Shown: positions 1-10,674, numbered from the stretch's first letter. The stretch: DNA of 34,365 bases from Pseudomonadota bacterium (GCA_021826225.1 JAKBAV010000014.1:1-34365), one strand, 5' to 3'. Program-made: numbers and translations. The notes: generated by a model not told the origin, from the letters alone.

Positions 1-433
1 CGGCCGCCTCGGCGCCCTTGTTCGAGCCGGTCTCATGGCTGCGCGCCACGGCCTGGGCCAGCGTATCCACCGTCAGCACCGCCGTGCCGAGGCAGAGCGC
101 CTGCTCCGCCGCCACGCGCAGCAGCCCGTCCAGCGTCGAGGCGCAGATGAACTCGTAATGGTCGGTCTCGCCGCGCACGACGCAGCCGAGCACGATATAG
201 CCATCGAACACCTTGCCCGAGGCGACTGCGATGCTGAGCGCCTGCGGCAGCTCGAAGGCGCCGGATACTTCCACAACAGTTACCTCGGCATTCACCTGGG
301 CGAGCAAGGTTTTCGCCGAGTCCAGCATGCCCTCGACCACCTGCTTGTAGTAGGGCGCACTGATGGCGAGGATTTGCGGCGCCGGGCCGGTTAATACCGG
401 GGCGCGGGCCGGGGCGGCATCGGCCGTGCTCAT
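1..433 (-). CDS. ribH: 6,7-dimethyl-8-ribityllumazine synthase, C-terminal end cut off by window edge
   Basis: RibH condenses 5-amino-6-ribitylamino-uracil with 3,4-dihydroxy-2-butanone 4-phosphate to give the lumazine precursor of riboflavin. About 144 codons are visible, starting at ATG 433-431, whose ATGA overlaps the stop of the upstream ribBA-like gene. Family landmarks seen on translation are the GAFELP segment, the GCVVRGETDHYE active-site stretch with the proposed catalytic His, and a C-terminal NKGAEAA motif. The reading frame is still open at base 1. The family is usually 150-160 residues long, so only a few residues are missing. It is the last gene visible in the rpiB-glyA-nrdR-ribD-ribE-ribBA operon and is probably translationally coupled. 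The identification is secure. Confidence 0.95.
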   Translation of the reverse strand, partial: MSTADAAPARAPVLTGPAPQILAISAPYYKQVVEGMLDSAKTLLAQVNAEVTVVEVSGAFELPQALSIAVASGKVFDGYIVLGCVVRGETDHYEFICASTLDGLLRVAAEQALCLGTAVLTVDTLAQAVARSHETGSNKGAEAA

Positions 434-1551
434 GGTGTTTCCCCGATCTGGCGCTGCTCGACCACGTTGAGCCCGTAACCCTCCAGCCCGACGATGACGC
501 GCTTATGGTTGGACAGCAAAATCATGTTCTTCACCCCGAGATCGACCAGAATCTGCGCGCCTATGCCGTAATCGCGCAGTGCCGGCGCGGGCCCCTTGCC
601 TTCGGATAACGACCGGATACCAGCCGACATCGCGCCCTTGCGATGCTCGCGCAGCACCACCACCACGCCGCGCCCGGCCTCCTCGATCTGCGCCATCGCG
701 CCGTGCAGGGCGGTGAAATTCTCGCCGCCCAGGATTTCCGAGATCAGATCCATGCCATGCATGCGCACGAGCACCGGCTCCGGCCCGGAAATATCGCCCT
801 TGACCACGGCGAGGTATTCGAGCTGGTCGACCTTGCTCTCAAACGCAAACAGCCGCCAATGCCCGCCATTGGCCGCCGCCGCCATGCCCTGCTCGACGCG
901 CTTGACCAGCTTTTCCGTGGTGCGGCGATAGGCGATGAGATCGGCGATGGTGCCGAGTTTCAGGTTATGGCGCTGGGCGAAGCCGATGAGATCCGGCAGG
1001 CGCGACATGGTGCCGTCATCATTGATGATCTCGCAGATCACCCCGGCGGGGATCAGCCCGGCCATGCGGGCGATATCGACCGCCGCCTCGGTATGCCCGG
1101 CGCGCACCAGCGTGCCGCCCTCGCGCGCCATAAGCGGGAAAATATGGCCGGGGGAGACGATATCATGCCGGCCCATCTCGGGGTTGATGGCGACCGCGAC
1201 CGTGCGGGCGCGGTCGGCCGCTGAAATGCCGGTGGTAACGCCCTCTTTCGCCTCGATGGAGATGGTGAAGGCGGTTTCATGCCTTGTGCCGTTGGCCTGG
1301 GTCATCAGCGGCAGGCCGAGCGTCTCGCAGCGCGCGCGCGTCATGGCCAGGCAAACCAGCCCGCGGGCATGCTTGATCATGAAGTTGATGGCATCGGGTG
1401 TGGCGAATTGCGCGGGAATGACGAGATCGCCCTCATTCTCGCGGTCTTCGTCATCGACCAGGATGAAGATGCGTCCGGCCCGCGCCTCCTCGACGATCTC
1501 GGCGGCCGATGAGATGTAATCATGCAGGCCGGCGGTTTTCAGGGTGTCCAT
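430..1551 (-). CDS. ribB: 3,4-dihydroxy-2-butanone 4-phosphate synthase fused to a degenerate GTP cyclohydrolase II-like domain (RibBX type)
   Basis: The protein has 373 residues. Residues ~10-205 form a complete DHBP synthase (RibB) domain with the acidic DDEDRENEGD loop and the conserved GHTEAAVD segment, converting ribulose 5-phosphate to the four-carbon riboflavin precursor. Residues ~210-370 align with GTP cyclohydrolase II (RibA), but the zinc-binding Cys-rich stretch (SECLTGD...RCDCG in active RibA) is absent and the REGRGIGL-like active-site segment reads REHRKGAMSAGI. The second half is therefore probably not a GTP cyclohydrolase, and a separate ribA is expected elsewhere. Such RibBX fusions are known in Alphaproteobacteria. 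The start is supported by AAGGA eight bases upstream. The 76-base gap to ribE holds a CGGCCG inverted repeat (1567-1572/1583-1588) but no clear terminator. Automatic annotation often calls this gene ribBA. Confidence 0.92.
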   Translation of the reverse strand: MDTLKTAGLHDYISSAAEIVEEARAGRIFILVDDEDRENEGDLVIPAQFATPDAINFMIKHARGLVCLAMTRARCETLGLPLMTQANGTRHETAFTISIEAKEGVTTGISAADRARTVAVAINPEMGRHDIVSPGHIFPLMAREGGTLVRAGHTEAAVDIARMAGLIPAGVICEIINDDGTMSRLPDLIGFAQRHNLKLGTIADLIAYRRTTEKLVKRVEQGMAAAANGGHWRLFAFESKVDQLEYLAVVKGDISGPEPVLVRMHGMDLISEILGGENFTALHGAMAQIEEAGRGVVVVLREHRKGAMSAGIRSLSEGKGPAPALRDYGIGAQILVDLGVKNMILLSNHKRVIVGLEGYGLNVVEQRQIGETP

Positions 1552-1627
1552 GGAGTCTTTCCTTCACGGCCGGGCAATGTCGCGGCCGGATAGCATATTG
1601 CTGACAGGGGTTTACGCATTCTTAAAT

Positions 1628-2236
1628 CTAGGCCGGTTTGAAGCTCAACTGCCGCGCCACATAGCGCGCCAGCATGTCAATTTCCACATTCACGGCATCG
1701 CCCGGTTTCAGCGTGGCAAAATTCGTGTGCTGCTCCGTATGCGGGATGATGTTGACGCCGAACTCATGGCCGATGACCTCATTCACGGTCAGCGACACGC
1801 CATTGATGGCGATGCTGCCCTTGGGGGCGACGAACGGCGCCAGCTCCAGCGGCAGCATGAAAGTCCAGCGCGTCGAACCGTTTTCCGGCTGGCAGCCCCG
1901 CACGAAACCGATCCCGTCGACATGACCGGAGACGATATGCCCGCCGAGCTCGTCGCCCAGGCGCAAACTGCCTTCCAGGTTGATCTTGGAGCCCGGCTTC
2001 CAGTTGATCAGCGTGGTTTTGGACAGGGTTTCGGCGGAAACTTCGACCGCGAACCAGCCCGGCGCGGTGTCGATTACGGTGAGGCAGACGCCGGAACAGG
2101 CGATGGAGGCACCAAGAGCAATGTCATGCCCGGGCCAGCCCGGCGGCGTGGCGATGAGGAAACGCGCATCCTTGCCGCCCCCGGGTGGGGTGACTTCGGT
2201 GATCATGCCGATACCGGTAATGAGGCCAGTGAACAT
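1628..2236 (-). CDS. ribE: riboflavin synthase, alpha subunit
   Basis: The enzyme dismutates two molecules of 6,7-dimethyl-8-ribityllumazine to riboflavin and the pyrimidine precursor. It has 202 residues, the normal family length. The N-terminus MFTGLI is the hallmark that enters the active site. Two lumazine-binding repeats are visible: the first carries CSGVCLTV and the second INGVSLTVNEV, each following a GDELGGHIVSGHVDG- or PKGSIA-type segment. The start lies 3 bases after the ribD stop, so the two are very probably co-transcribed and coupled. No RFN/FMN riboswitch was seen in front of it, as expected for a gene inside an operon. Confidence 0.97.
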   Translation of the reverse strand: MFTGLITGIGMITEVTPPGGGKDARFLIATPPGWPGHDIALGASIACSGVCLTVIDTAPGWFAVEVSAETLSKTTLINWKPGSKINLEGSLRLGDELGGHIVSGHVDGIGFVRGCQPENGSTRWTFMLPLELAPFVAPKGSIAINGVSLTVNEVIGHEFGVNIIPHTEQHTNFATLKPGDAVNVEIDMLARYVARQLSFKPA

Positions 2237-2239
2237 GGG

Positions 2240-3331
2240 TTAAGCCTTTTGATACTCGGTCAATAGATCGGTGCCCATGCGGTGCTGCGCCAGGAGCGCG
2301 AAACGCGGCATCTGATCCAGTGTGGCGATGCCGAAAGCCTGCGCCGCCGGCCAGCCATCGGCGCCGATGACGCAAGGGGCGTGAAACCAGGCGAGCCGGT
2401 CGACCAGCCCCGCGCGCAACAGCCCGGCGGCGATGGTACCGCCGCCCTCGGCCAGTACACGGGTCAGCCCCTGCCCCGCCAGCGCCCGCATCCCGGCGAC
2501 AAGGTCCACCCCCGCCGCGGCGGCCGGCAGCTCGATGAGTTTTACGCCCGCCCCCTCCAGCGCCTTGATACGCAGCTTGTCGGCGCCGTTGCGGTGTAAA
2601 ATCCAGAGCGGGTCATGCGCGGCGGTGCTCACCAGTTGCGAGAGCAAGGGGGTGCGCAGGTGCGAGTCGATCACGATACGCACCAGCGGCGCCGCGCGAA
2701 ACCCCGCGATACGGCAGGTCAGCGCCGGGTCGTCGGCCAGCACGGTGCCGACGCCCACGAGCACGGCATCATGCCGCCCGCGCAGGGCATGGCCGGCACG
2801 GCGCGCCTCCGGCCCGGTGATCCATTGTGACTCACCCTTGCCCGTGGCGATTTTCCCATCCAGCGAGGAGGCGAGTTTCAGCGTGACCAGAGGCCGCTGC
2901 TCGCGCACCGTGAGGGCAAAGCCTGCGATCAGCTCCTCGCACGCCTCACGCAGAATATTTTCCGTAACCTCAATGCCTTCCGCGCGGAGTTTGGCAAGTC
3001 CGCCGCCATTCACCCGGGGATTCGGATCGGTCGCCCCAACCACCAGGCGGGCGATGCCCGCAGAGCGCAGCGCCTCCGTACAAGCCCCTGATTTACCAGC
3101 AAAACAGCACGGCTCTAGGGTGACATAGGCGGTCGCCCCCTTGGCCTGCGTCCCCGCCATGGCCAACGCCCGCACCTCGGCATGCGGCCGGCCGCCGGGT
3201 GCTGTGAAGCCACGCCCGACCACCAGCCCGTTTTTCACGATGACACAACCAACCGCGGGGTTGGGTGCCGTCTGCCCCAGCCCGCGCCGGGCAAGGCTGA
3301 TGGCCGCGCGCATGAAGGCCGCGTCGCTCAT
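2240..3331 (-). CDS. ribD: bifunctional diaminohydroxyphosphoribosylaminopyrimidine deaminase / 5-amino-6-(5-phosphoribosylamino)uracil reductase
   Basis: RibD carries out the second and third steps of riboflavin synthesis. It has 363 residues. The N-terminal ~145 residues form the zinc deaminase, with the HAE motif near residue 50 and a PCC...C zinc-ligand segment (CFAGKSGAC). The C-terminal ~215 residues form the NADPH-dependent reductase, with the [11 protein letters not shown] start, the SQWITG segment and the LAEGGG motif near the end. The ATG overlaps the nrdR stop in an ATGA arrangement. The loop between the zinc cysteines (FAGKSGA) differs from the common SHHGRTPP version, but the cysteines themselves are kept. 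Confidence 0.96.
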   Translation of the reverse strand: MSDAAFMRAAISLARRGLGQTAPNPAVGCVIVKNGLVVGRGFTAPGGRPHAEVRALAMAGTQAKGATAYVTLEPCCFAGKSGACTEALRSAGIARLVVGATDPNPRVNGGGLAKLRAEGIEVTENILREACEELIAGFALTVREQRPLVTLKLASSLDGKIATGKGESQWITGPEARRAGHALRGRHDAVLVGVGTVLADDPALTCRIAGFRAAPLVRIVIDSHLRTPLLSQLVSTAAHDPLWILHRNGADKLRIKALEGAGVKLIELPAAAAGVDLVAGMRALAGQGLTRVLAEGGGTIAAGLLRAGLVDRLAWFHAPCVIGADGWPAAQAFGIATLDQMPRFALLAQHRMGTDLLTEYQKA

Positions 3332-3801
3332 TCGTCCGGACGGGCCAGGGGCGCGCCCTCCATACCGCCTAAAAATGCTTCAAAATCCTTAGCTTCGCGG
3401 AAATCGCGATACACCGAGGCGAAGCGTACATAGGCCACCGCATCGACCGCCTTGAGCGCATCCATCACCGCGCCGCCGATATCGTCGCTCTTTATCTCGG
3501 TATCGCCGCTGGCTTCCAGCTTACGCACAATGCCGTTGACGATGCGCTCCTGACGCTCCTCATCCACCGGCCGCTTGTTCAGCGCGACCCGTATGGAGCG
3601 CGCCAGTTTATCACGGTCAAACGCCACGCGCCGGCCATCGGCCTTCAGCACCGTAAGCTCGCGCAACTGCACCCGCTCGACCGTGGTGAAACGCTGCCCG
3701 CAACCGGCACAGAAGCGCCGGCGGCGGATGGCGCTGCCATCATCCGTCGGCCGGCTGTCTTTTACCTGTGTATCGTCCTCGCCACAGAAGGGGCAGCGCA
3801 T
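3328..3801 (-). CDS. nrdR: transcriptional repressor NrdR (ribonucleotide reductase regulator)
   Basis: NrdR represses ribonucleotide reductase genes in response to ATP/dATP. It has 157 residues. The N-terminal zinc ribbon is shown by MRCPFC and CAGC (C3, C6, C31, C34). The ATP-cone follows, with the [16 protein letters not shown] segment, and the ending [11 protein letters not shown] is characteristic. It lies between glyA (6-base gap) and ribD (ATGA overlap), the usual alphaproteobacterial position. No NrdR box pair was noticed in this window, so its targets lie elsewhere. Confidence 0.97.
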   Translation of the reverse strand: MRCPFCGEDDTQVKDSRPTDDGSAIRRRRFCAGCGQRFTTVERVQLRELTVLKADGRRVAFDRDKLARSIRVALNKRPVDEERQERIVNGIVRKLEASGDTEIKSDDIGGAVMDALKAVDAVAYVRFASVYRDFREAKDFEAFLGGMEGAPLARPDE

Positions 3802-3807
3802 CGCCTG

Positions 3808-5106
3808 TTACCGGTAGATGGGGAAACGGGCGCAGAGTTCCTTCACCCGCGCGCCCACCGCATCCTCGGCGGCGCTGTTGCCGCCATCATTGGAGCGGGC
3901 CAGACCGTCCAGCACCTGCCCGATCATCAGTCCGATCTCCTTGAACTCAGCCGTGCCGAAGCCGCGCGTGGTGGCGGCCGGGGTGCCGAGGCGGATGCCC
4001 GAGGTGATCGCGGGCTTGGCCGGGTCGAACGGTATGGCGTTCTTGTTGGCGGTGATATGCGCGCGCTCCAGGCTGGCTTCCGCCGCCTTGCCGGTCGTGT
4101 TCTTGGGACGCAGATCGACCAGCATCAGATGGCTGTCCGTGCCGCCGGTGACGATGGCGAGGCCCTGCTCCACCAGCGTCGCCGCCAGCATTTTGGCGTT
4201 GGCCACCACGGCCTTCTGATACGCCACGAAATCCGGCGTCAGCGCCTCGCCGAAGGCCACGGCTTTCGCCGCGATAACATGCATCAGCGGCCCGCCCTGC
4301 AGGCCCGGAAACGTCGCGGAATTGATTTTCTTCGCGATCGCCTCGTCATTGGTCAGCACCATGCCGCCGCGCGGGCCGCGCAGGGTTTTATGCGTGGTGG
4401 TGGTCACCACATGGGCGTGCGGCAGGGGCGAGGGGTAAATCCCGGCCGCTACCAGCCCGGCGAAATGCGCCATGTCCACCATAAAATAGGCGCCCACCTC
4501 ATCGGCCACGGCGCGGATGCGGGCAAAATCGATGAAGCGCGGATAGGCCGAGCCGCCGGCGATGATCAGCTTGGGCTTGTGCTCGCGCGCCAGGCGCTCC
4601 AGCTCCGCGTAATCGAGCAGCCCATCGTCCTTGCGCACGCCGTATTGCACGGCGTTGAACCATTTGCCCGACATGTTGGGCGCGGCGCCATGGGTGAGAT
4701 GCCCGCCAGCCGCCAGCGACATGCCGAGAATCGTGTCCCCGGGCTGAACGAGCGCTAAAAAAACCGACTGGTTCGCCTGGGAACCGGAATTCGCCTGGAC
4801 ATTGGCAAAGCCACAGCCAAATATTTTACAGGCGCGCTCGATGGCGAGGTTTTCGACGAGGTCGGAGGGGAAACAGCCGCCATAATAGCGCTTGCCGGGG
4901 TAGCCCTCGGCGTATTTATTGGTGAAGACCGACCCCTGGGCGGCCAGCACCGCGGCGGAGACGATGTTTTCGGAGGCGATCAGCTCGATACCATCCTGTT
5001 CGCGCTTCAGCTCCTCGGCAATGCAGGCGGCGATCTCGGGATCGATCTCGGCCAGCGGGGCATTGAAGAACCGTTCCAGGCGGGGGGCGAATGTCTGGTC
5101 GTTCAT
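3808..5106 (-). CDS. glyA: serine hydroxymethyltransferase
   Basis: This PLP enzyme interconverts serine and glycine and charges tetrahydrofolate with a one-carbon unit. It has 432 residues, the typical length. It shows the ELIASEN motif (residues 41-47), the [11 protein letters not shown] segment, the GGHLTHG stretch and the PLP lysine in [14 protein letters not shown] (Lys240). The start codon overlaps the rpiB stop as ATGA, and the stop is 6 bases before nrdR. All catalytic features are present and nothing is unusual. Confidence 0.98.
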   Translation of the reverse strand: MNDQTFAPRLERFFNAPLAEIDPEIAACIAEELKREQDGIELIASENIVSAAVLAAQGSVFTNKYAEGYPGKRYYGGCFPSDLVENLAIERACKIFGCGFANVQANSGSQANQSVFLALVQPGDTILGMSLAAGGHLTHGAAPNMSGKWFNAVQYGVRKDDGLLDYAELERLAREHKPKLIIAGGSAYPRFIDFARIRAVADEVGAYFMVDMAHFAGLVAAGIYPSPLPHAHVVTTTTHKTLRGPRGGMVLTNDEAIAKKINSATFPGLQGGPLMHVIAAKAVAFGEALTPDFVAYQKAVVANAKMLAATLVEQGLAIVTGGTDSHLMLVDLRPKNTTGKAAEASLERAHITANKNAIPFDPAKPAITSGIRLGTPAATTRGFGTAEFKEIGLMIGQVLDGLARSNDGGNSAAEDAVGARVKELCARFPIYR

Positions 5107-5576
5107 GGCGTGGTCTCCGGCGCGGGGTTGAGTTTGGCGAGACGGCGCTCGTGCCGGCCGCCTTCAAACGGGGTGGCAAGGAAGGTTTTGAGGATGTCCA
5201 GCGCCACCTCCTCGCCGATCACGCGGGCGCCCAACGCCAGCATGTTGGCGTCGTTATGGGCGCGGGTCAGGCGGGCTGTGGTGACATCATGCACCAGGGC
5301 GCAGCGTATGGCGGGGTGGCGGTTGGCGGCGATGCTCATGCCGATGCCGGTGCCGCAGACCAGAATACCGTAATCGGCGCGCATCTGGGCCACTGCGTCA
5401 CAAACAGCATTTGCAAAGTCAGGGTAGTCGACACTCGCCGGGCCATCCGTGCCGAAATCCATCACCTGATGGCCAGCCTCGATCAACGCCGCGGCGAGAC
5501 GGTCTTTAAGGACGAAGCCGCCATGGTCGGCGCCCAGGGCAATGAGCAAAGAGCGAGGTGACATATCTGGAGTCAT
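5103..5576 (-). CDS. rpiB: ribose-5-phosphate isomerase B
   Basis: RpiB interconverts ribose 5-phosphate and ribulose 5-phosphate; the latter is the substrate of the RibB half encoded further down the same operon. The protein has 157 residues, with the family motifs GADHGGF near the N-terminus, VDYPDFA, the [17 protein letters not shown] active-site loop containing the catalytic Cys, and the HNDANML segment. I chose ATG at 5576 because AAGGGGGG lies about four bases upstream; ATG at 5564 would give 153 residues. An open frame continues upstream to 6362, but it is the antisense of the outer-membrane protein gene. It appears to be the first gene of the operon that runs to ribH. Confidence 0.93.
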   Translation of the reverse strand: MTPDMSPRSLLIALGADHGGFVLKDRLAAALIEAGHQVMDFGTDGPASVDYPDFANAVCDAVAQMRADYGILVCGTGIGMSIAANRHPAIRCALVHDVTTARLTRAHNDANMLALGARVIGEEVALDILKTFLATPFEGGRHERRLAKLNPAPETTP

Positions 5577-5645
5577 GGCGCCCCCCTTATCATGCGGGCG
5601 GCGGCGATGGAAATGACCGGCGGCGCCGTGGCGGATATGCCGCAC

Positions 5646-5662
5646 CCGTGTAAATTGCACGG
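5646..5662. promoter_or_regulatory. imperfect 17-base palindrome between divergent rpiB and porin-like genes
   Basis: CCGTG-taaattg-CACGG forms an inverted repeat with five paired bases on each side of an AT-rich centre. It lies in the 165-base gap between the divergent rpiB operon and the outer-membrane protein gene, a natural place for an operator. No regulator can be assigned and no convincing -35/-10 pair was seen next to it. Confidence 0.25.
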
Positions 5663-5741
5663 CTGCGACGCTGACGATTATTGCGGTGGGCGAAGGTCCA
5701 CAGCTAAAACATGGAGAAGCTGTCATGGGGACTGTGTGAGT

Positions 5742-6566
5742 ATGCGTGGCTTGAGATCGGGGATCGCGATGTTTGGCGTCTCGCTGCTGGCGGCAGCGCC
5801 GGTTCTGGCGCAGCCCGTCACCACCCATGCGGAAATCGCCGCGGCGGAGACCAATCTGAACCTCTCCGTGGGCTTCCTGCATACCGATTACAGCGAGGGC
5901 CAGCCCGATTCCGAGACGGGCTTCACCCCCGGCTTCGGCATCGGCGCCAGCGTGCTGCTGCCCTCCGCCTGGTCCAATATCGATTACTACAGCGCCTTCT
6001 CCTATGCGTTCAGCGCCGGCAATATCAGCTATAGCGGGCATTATCTGTTTGCCCCCAATGTCGCGCTCAAGGCCACGGACCGTGCGGTGTTCAACCACAT
6101 CGAGGGGCGGATGGGGCTCGGCTTCCCGCTGGCTGGCGGCATCGAGGCCATTCCCTTCATCTCCGCCGGCTACCAGTCCTGGAACCGCAATATCGACAAT
6201 AAGGGCACCATCGGCACGGATGAGTATTATAGTAGCGCCATGGCCGGTGGCGGCGTGAAGCTCGATATTCCCGTCACCGCCACCCTCGTCGCCTCCGGCA
6301 CGGCGGAAATGGAAGGCATGTTCGCCGGCCATATCTCCTTCGACAGCTTCGGCATCGGCCATGCCATGGGCAATTCAGCGCAGGAACGCGTCTCACTCGG
6401 TCTGGATGAGGCTCTGTCGGGCCCGCTGCATTTCCAGGCCAGCGCCGATGTCACGCATTTCAATTATGCCGGCAGCAAGCCGACCGCCGCCACATATGGT
6501 TTGTTCGAGCCGGCGAGCACGACGACGCAGGTCGGGGTTAATCTCGGGATTTCCTACAGCTTCTAG
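5742..6566 (+). CDS. secreted outer-membrane beta-barrel protein, function unknown
   Basis: The protein has 274 residues if started at ATG 5742 (MRGLRSGIAMFG). That start gives a short basic N-terminus, a hydrophobic segment and a likely signal-peptidase site after PVLAQ. The mature part is rich in alternating hydrophobic/polar stretches with many Gly, Ser, Tyr and Phe. It ends in GISYSF, with the terminal Phe typical of proteins inserted by the BAM complex. No named porin family could be recognised. The open frame extends upstream to 5592, but that extension has Cys-rich, non-signal-like sequence and would hide the signal peptide. The gene ends 17 bases from the convergent Nramp-like gene with no obvious terminator between them. 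Confidence 0.75.
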   Translation: MRGLRSGIAMFGVSLLAAAPVLAQPVTTHAEIAAAETNLNLSVGFLHTDYSEGQPDSETGFTPGFGIGASVLLPSAWSNIDYYSAFSYAFSAGNISYSGHYLFAPNVALKATDRAVFNHIEGRMGLGFPLAGGIEAIPFISAGYQSWNRNIDNKGTIGTDEYYSSAMAGGGVKLDIPVTATLVASGTAEMEGMFAGHISFDSFGIGHAMGNSAQERVSLGLDEALSGPLHFQASADVTHFNYAGSKPTAATYGLFEPASTTTQVGVNLGISYSF

Positions 6567-6583
6567 GTTCAGCTTCGGCGCAG

Positions 6584-7831
6584 CTAGCTCAGCAGCCCGC
6601 CAATCCCGCCCAGCACGCCGAAGGCGCAGGTAATGGCGCATATGCCTATGGTCAGCCACATATATCCGCCTTTGAGCCGGTGGCTCTCGGGCAGCGTGAC
6701 CATGGCGAGGCGCACCAGAAACCCCAGCACCAGTGGCAGCAGCAGCGCGTTCATCACCTGCACCCCAACATTCAGCGAGATGAGATTGGGCGCGATACCC
6801 ACCACCGTGGCGCCGCCGATAACACAGGCGGCATAGACGCCGTAAAACCATTTGGCCTTCAGCGGATGGTATTCGAGCGAGCGGCGATACCCGGCGACCT
6901 CGCCCAGCCCCCAGGCCAGCGCCAGCGAGGCGACGATGGCGGCAATCATCGCTGCCCCCAGCACGCCGAAGCTGAAGATCAGCTTTCCGACATCGATGCC
7001 AAGATAAGGTGTCATCGCCTGGCTCATCTGGCCGATGGTCTGCAGGCTGGCTTGCGGCGCGTGCGGGCGGATCGAGGCGGCGGCGGCGATCAGCACCGCG
7101 GCCATCACGAGCTGGGTGATCACCGCGCCGATTGCCGTATCCCAGCGCGCGGCGGTGAAATGCTCGGCCCTCAGATGCTTATCCGCCACCGCCGATTGCT
7201 GGTAGAACACCATCCACGGCATGATGACGGCGCCGATATTGGCCGCCACCAGATACTCATACGAGGCGTTGAACACCGGCGGATGGAATGCATCGCTCAC
7301 CAGGAGCGAAAATTCAGGCCGGGCGGCCCAGGCGACATAAAAAAACGCCAGCTCGAACAGGCCGACGGCCAGGGCCACACGCTCAACCCGGCGGTAGGAG
7401 CCGGTGAACACGATGAGCAGCAAGGCCCCGGCGGCCAGCGGCAAGGAGATATAATGCGGTACGCCGAACAGGTCCCCCACCCCGGCCACGCCGGAGAACT
7501 CGGTGAGCAGGGCGCCTGCCGTGGCAACCGCAAGACCCGCCGCCGAGAGCCAGGCCCATTTCACCCCGAACGCCTCGCGGATCAGCTCGCCATGGCCCTT
7601 GCCGGTGAAAATGCCGAGCCGCACGGTGAGCTCCTGCACGATGTAGAGCACCGGCATGAGGATGATCTGCGGCAGGAGCAGCTTGTAGCCCCATTGCACG
7701 CCGCTCTGCCCGGCCGTGATGATGGAGCCGACATCGGTATCCGCCAGCATGACGACAAGCCCCGGTCCGAATACGGCGAGCCAGGGCAGGAGCGAGAATT
7801 TCCTTCGCACGGAAGCTGTGCCGGTGGTCAT
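6584..7831 (-). CDS. Nramp-family divalent metal transporter with atypical metal-binding motifs
   Basis: This is a polytopic inner-membrane protein of about 415 residues with 10-11 hydrophobic segments and the overall Nramp pattern (FGPGL entry to TM1, QELTVRLG after TM2, charged loop, TM6 with IMPW). Canonical Nramp proteins have DPGN in TM1 and MPH in TM6. Here the TM1 segment reads ADTDVGS and the TM6 segment GAVIMPWMVF. The substrate is therefore uncertain and could be Mn, Fe or Mg-like. ATG 7831 is preferred, giving a short cytoplasmic N-terminus (MTTGTASVRRK); ATG 7885 would add 18 residues that look non-coding. A GGAG lies 13 bases before 7831, which is rather far. It is divergent from hemB, with FNR-like and Fur-like boxes in the shared region. 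Confidence 0.85.
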   Translation of the reverse strand: MTTGTASVRRKFSLLPWLAVFGPGLVVMLADTDVGSIITAGQSGVQWGYKLLLPQIILMPVLYIVQELTVRLGIFTGKGHGELIREAFGVKWAWLSAAGLAVATAGALLTEFSGVAGVGDLFGVPHYISLPLAAGALLLIVFTGSYRRVERVALAVGLFELAFFYVAWAARPEFSLLVSDAFHPPVFNASYEYLVAANIGAVIMPWMVFYQQSAVADKHLRAEHFTAARWDTAIGAVITQLVMAAVLIAAAASIRPHAPQASLQTIGQMSQAMTPYLGIDVGKLIFSFGVLGAAMIAAIVASLALAWGLGEVAGYRRSLEYHPLKAKWFYGVYAACVIGGATVVGIAPNLISLNVGVQVMNALLLPLVLGFLVRLAMVTLPESHRLKGGYMWLTIGICAITCAFGVLGGIGGLLS

Positions 7832-7905
7832 GGTTTGGGGGTCACTCCTGCAATTCGTGGTGGCATTATTGAAAATCACTTGCATTCACTTCCAGCCGCC
7901 GGACA

Positions 7906-7919
7906 TTGATCCAGATCAA
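7906..7919. promoter_or_regulatory. FNR/FixK-type binding site, perfect TTGAT-N4-ATCAA
   Basis: TTGATCCAGATCAA matches the FNR/FixK/Anr consensus TTGAT-N4-ATCAA at every defined base. It lies in the hemB/Nramp intergenic region, 89 bases before the hemB ATG. If it acts at the usual -41.5, hemB transcription would start near 7954. Oxygen control of heme genes by FNR/FixK proteins is well established in Alphaproteobacteria; its action on hemB here is inference. It could instead serve the divergent transporter. Confidence 0.65.
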
Positions 7920-7941
7920 GGACGCCGGCTGTAACTGCTAC

Positions 7942-7956
7942 TGCAAATCATTATCA
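7942..7956. promoter_or_regulatory. Fur/Mur-like 7-1-7 box
   Basis: TGCAAAT-C-ATTATCA resembles the 7-1-7 Fur inverted repeat TGATAAT-N-ATTATCA, with the right half perfect and two mismatches in the left half. It lies between the divergent hemB and Nramp-like genes, downstream of the FNR-type box and close to where a -41.5-activated hemB transcript would begin. Iron or manganese control by a Fur-family protein fits both neighbours but is inferred. Confidence 0.45.
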
Positions 7957-7972
7957 TCTACAAACTGAGTGA

Positions 7973-9910
<1,938 letters not shown>

Positions 9911-9927
<17 letters not shown>

Positions 9928-10621
9928 GCGCCGAACGCAGCACCGCCAGCCGGTCCCACAGGCTTCGCGCATGTGGAACCTCGGTTGGCCGCGCCAGATC
10001 GCGCCGCGCGAATGCCGCTGGCAGGGCGGCGGGCAATGCCAGGCGCGGCGGCTGGATGGTGAGAAGTTTTTCCGCATGGGCGGCGAGAATGTCGGGCGCG
10101 GTACCGTCCACCGGGAGCAGCGAGCGGCCTTGCCGGGCATGATAGGCGCGCGCGCGCAAAATTCCGGCAATGGCATAGGCGGTGCCGAGATCTTCCACCT
10201 CAGGCGAATCGGCGCCGAGCCACTTGCCGGCCATACGCGCGAGCCGCCCGCCCGTACCCCGCGCATAGGCGAGAAATGCCGGAAAATCGGCGATATCATC
10301 AGCTTCCGCCATGCGCGCGGTAATCAGCCCGGCGAGATCCTCGGGCTCGAACCACCCGGCCTCCAGCGCCGCGCTGAGCGGTGTGGCGATGTCGTGCTTT
10401 TTGCGCTCGCCTTCCACCACCTCGCGCCACCATTGCAGCCGGATCAGCGCCAGCACCGGCTCCGAAGCTACTTCCCGCGCCCGCGCCAGCTCATGGTTGA
10501 ACAGATACAGCAGGGCCAGGGCTTCGCGTTTATCCGGTGGCGCAAAAATCGTGCAGAAAAAACGATCTGGATCAGCATGGCGCAGACGGGAAAGGAGCGG
10601 GGCATCGCTTGACGGGGGCAT
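9911..10621 (-). CDS. squalene/phytoene synthase-fold protein of the NDUFAF6 type, probably non-catalytic
   Basis: The protein has 236 residues and the all-alpha squalene/phytoene synthase fold: LLYLFNHELARAREVASEP, then RLQWWREVV, and a second conserved helix with DLGTAYAIAGILRAR. True synthases have Asp-rich motifs (DxxxD) in both helices to bind the diphosphate-Mg. Here the first site reads FNHELAR and the second ILRARAYHAR, so the metal ligands are lost. This matches the family that includes mitochondrial complex I assembly factor NDUFAF6, and a chaperone-like role is more likely than prenyl synthesis. ATG 10621 has GGAG five bases upstream; GTG 10627 overlaps that site. It is divergent from sodB across 53 bases. 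Confidence 0.8.
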
Positions 10622-10674
10622 CAACACTCCATAGCTGTTCCGTCACCACGAAACAAAGTGCTGGAGAGTGTCCC

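Noticed and set aside
1567-1588. Terminator between ribE and the ribB-like gene
   Set aside because: The CGGCCG inverted repeat has no T-run on the transcribed strand and the genes are otherwise organised as one operon.
5592-5741. N-terminal extension of the outer-membrane protein
   Set aside because: It would bury a clean signal peptide that starts at 5742, and its sequence is Cys-rich and unlike a secreted protein.
5103-6362. Long open frame of 419 codons extending rpiB upstream
   Set aside because: The extension is antisense to the outer-membrane protein gene, has no family similarity, and rpiB has a good ribosome site at 5576.
6680-7909. 409-codon open frame on the plus strand
   Set aside because: It is antisense to the Nramp-like gene, with His/Arg/Gln-rich low-complexity translation.
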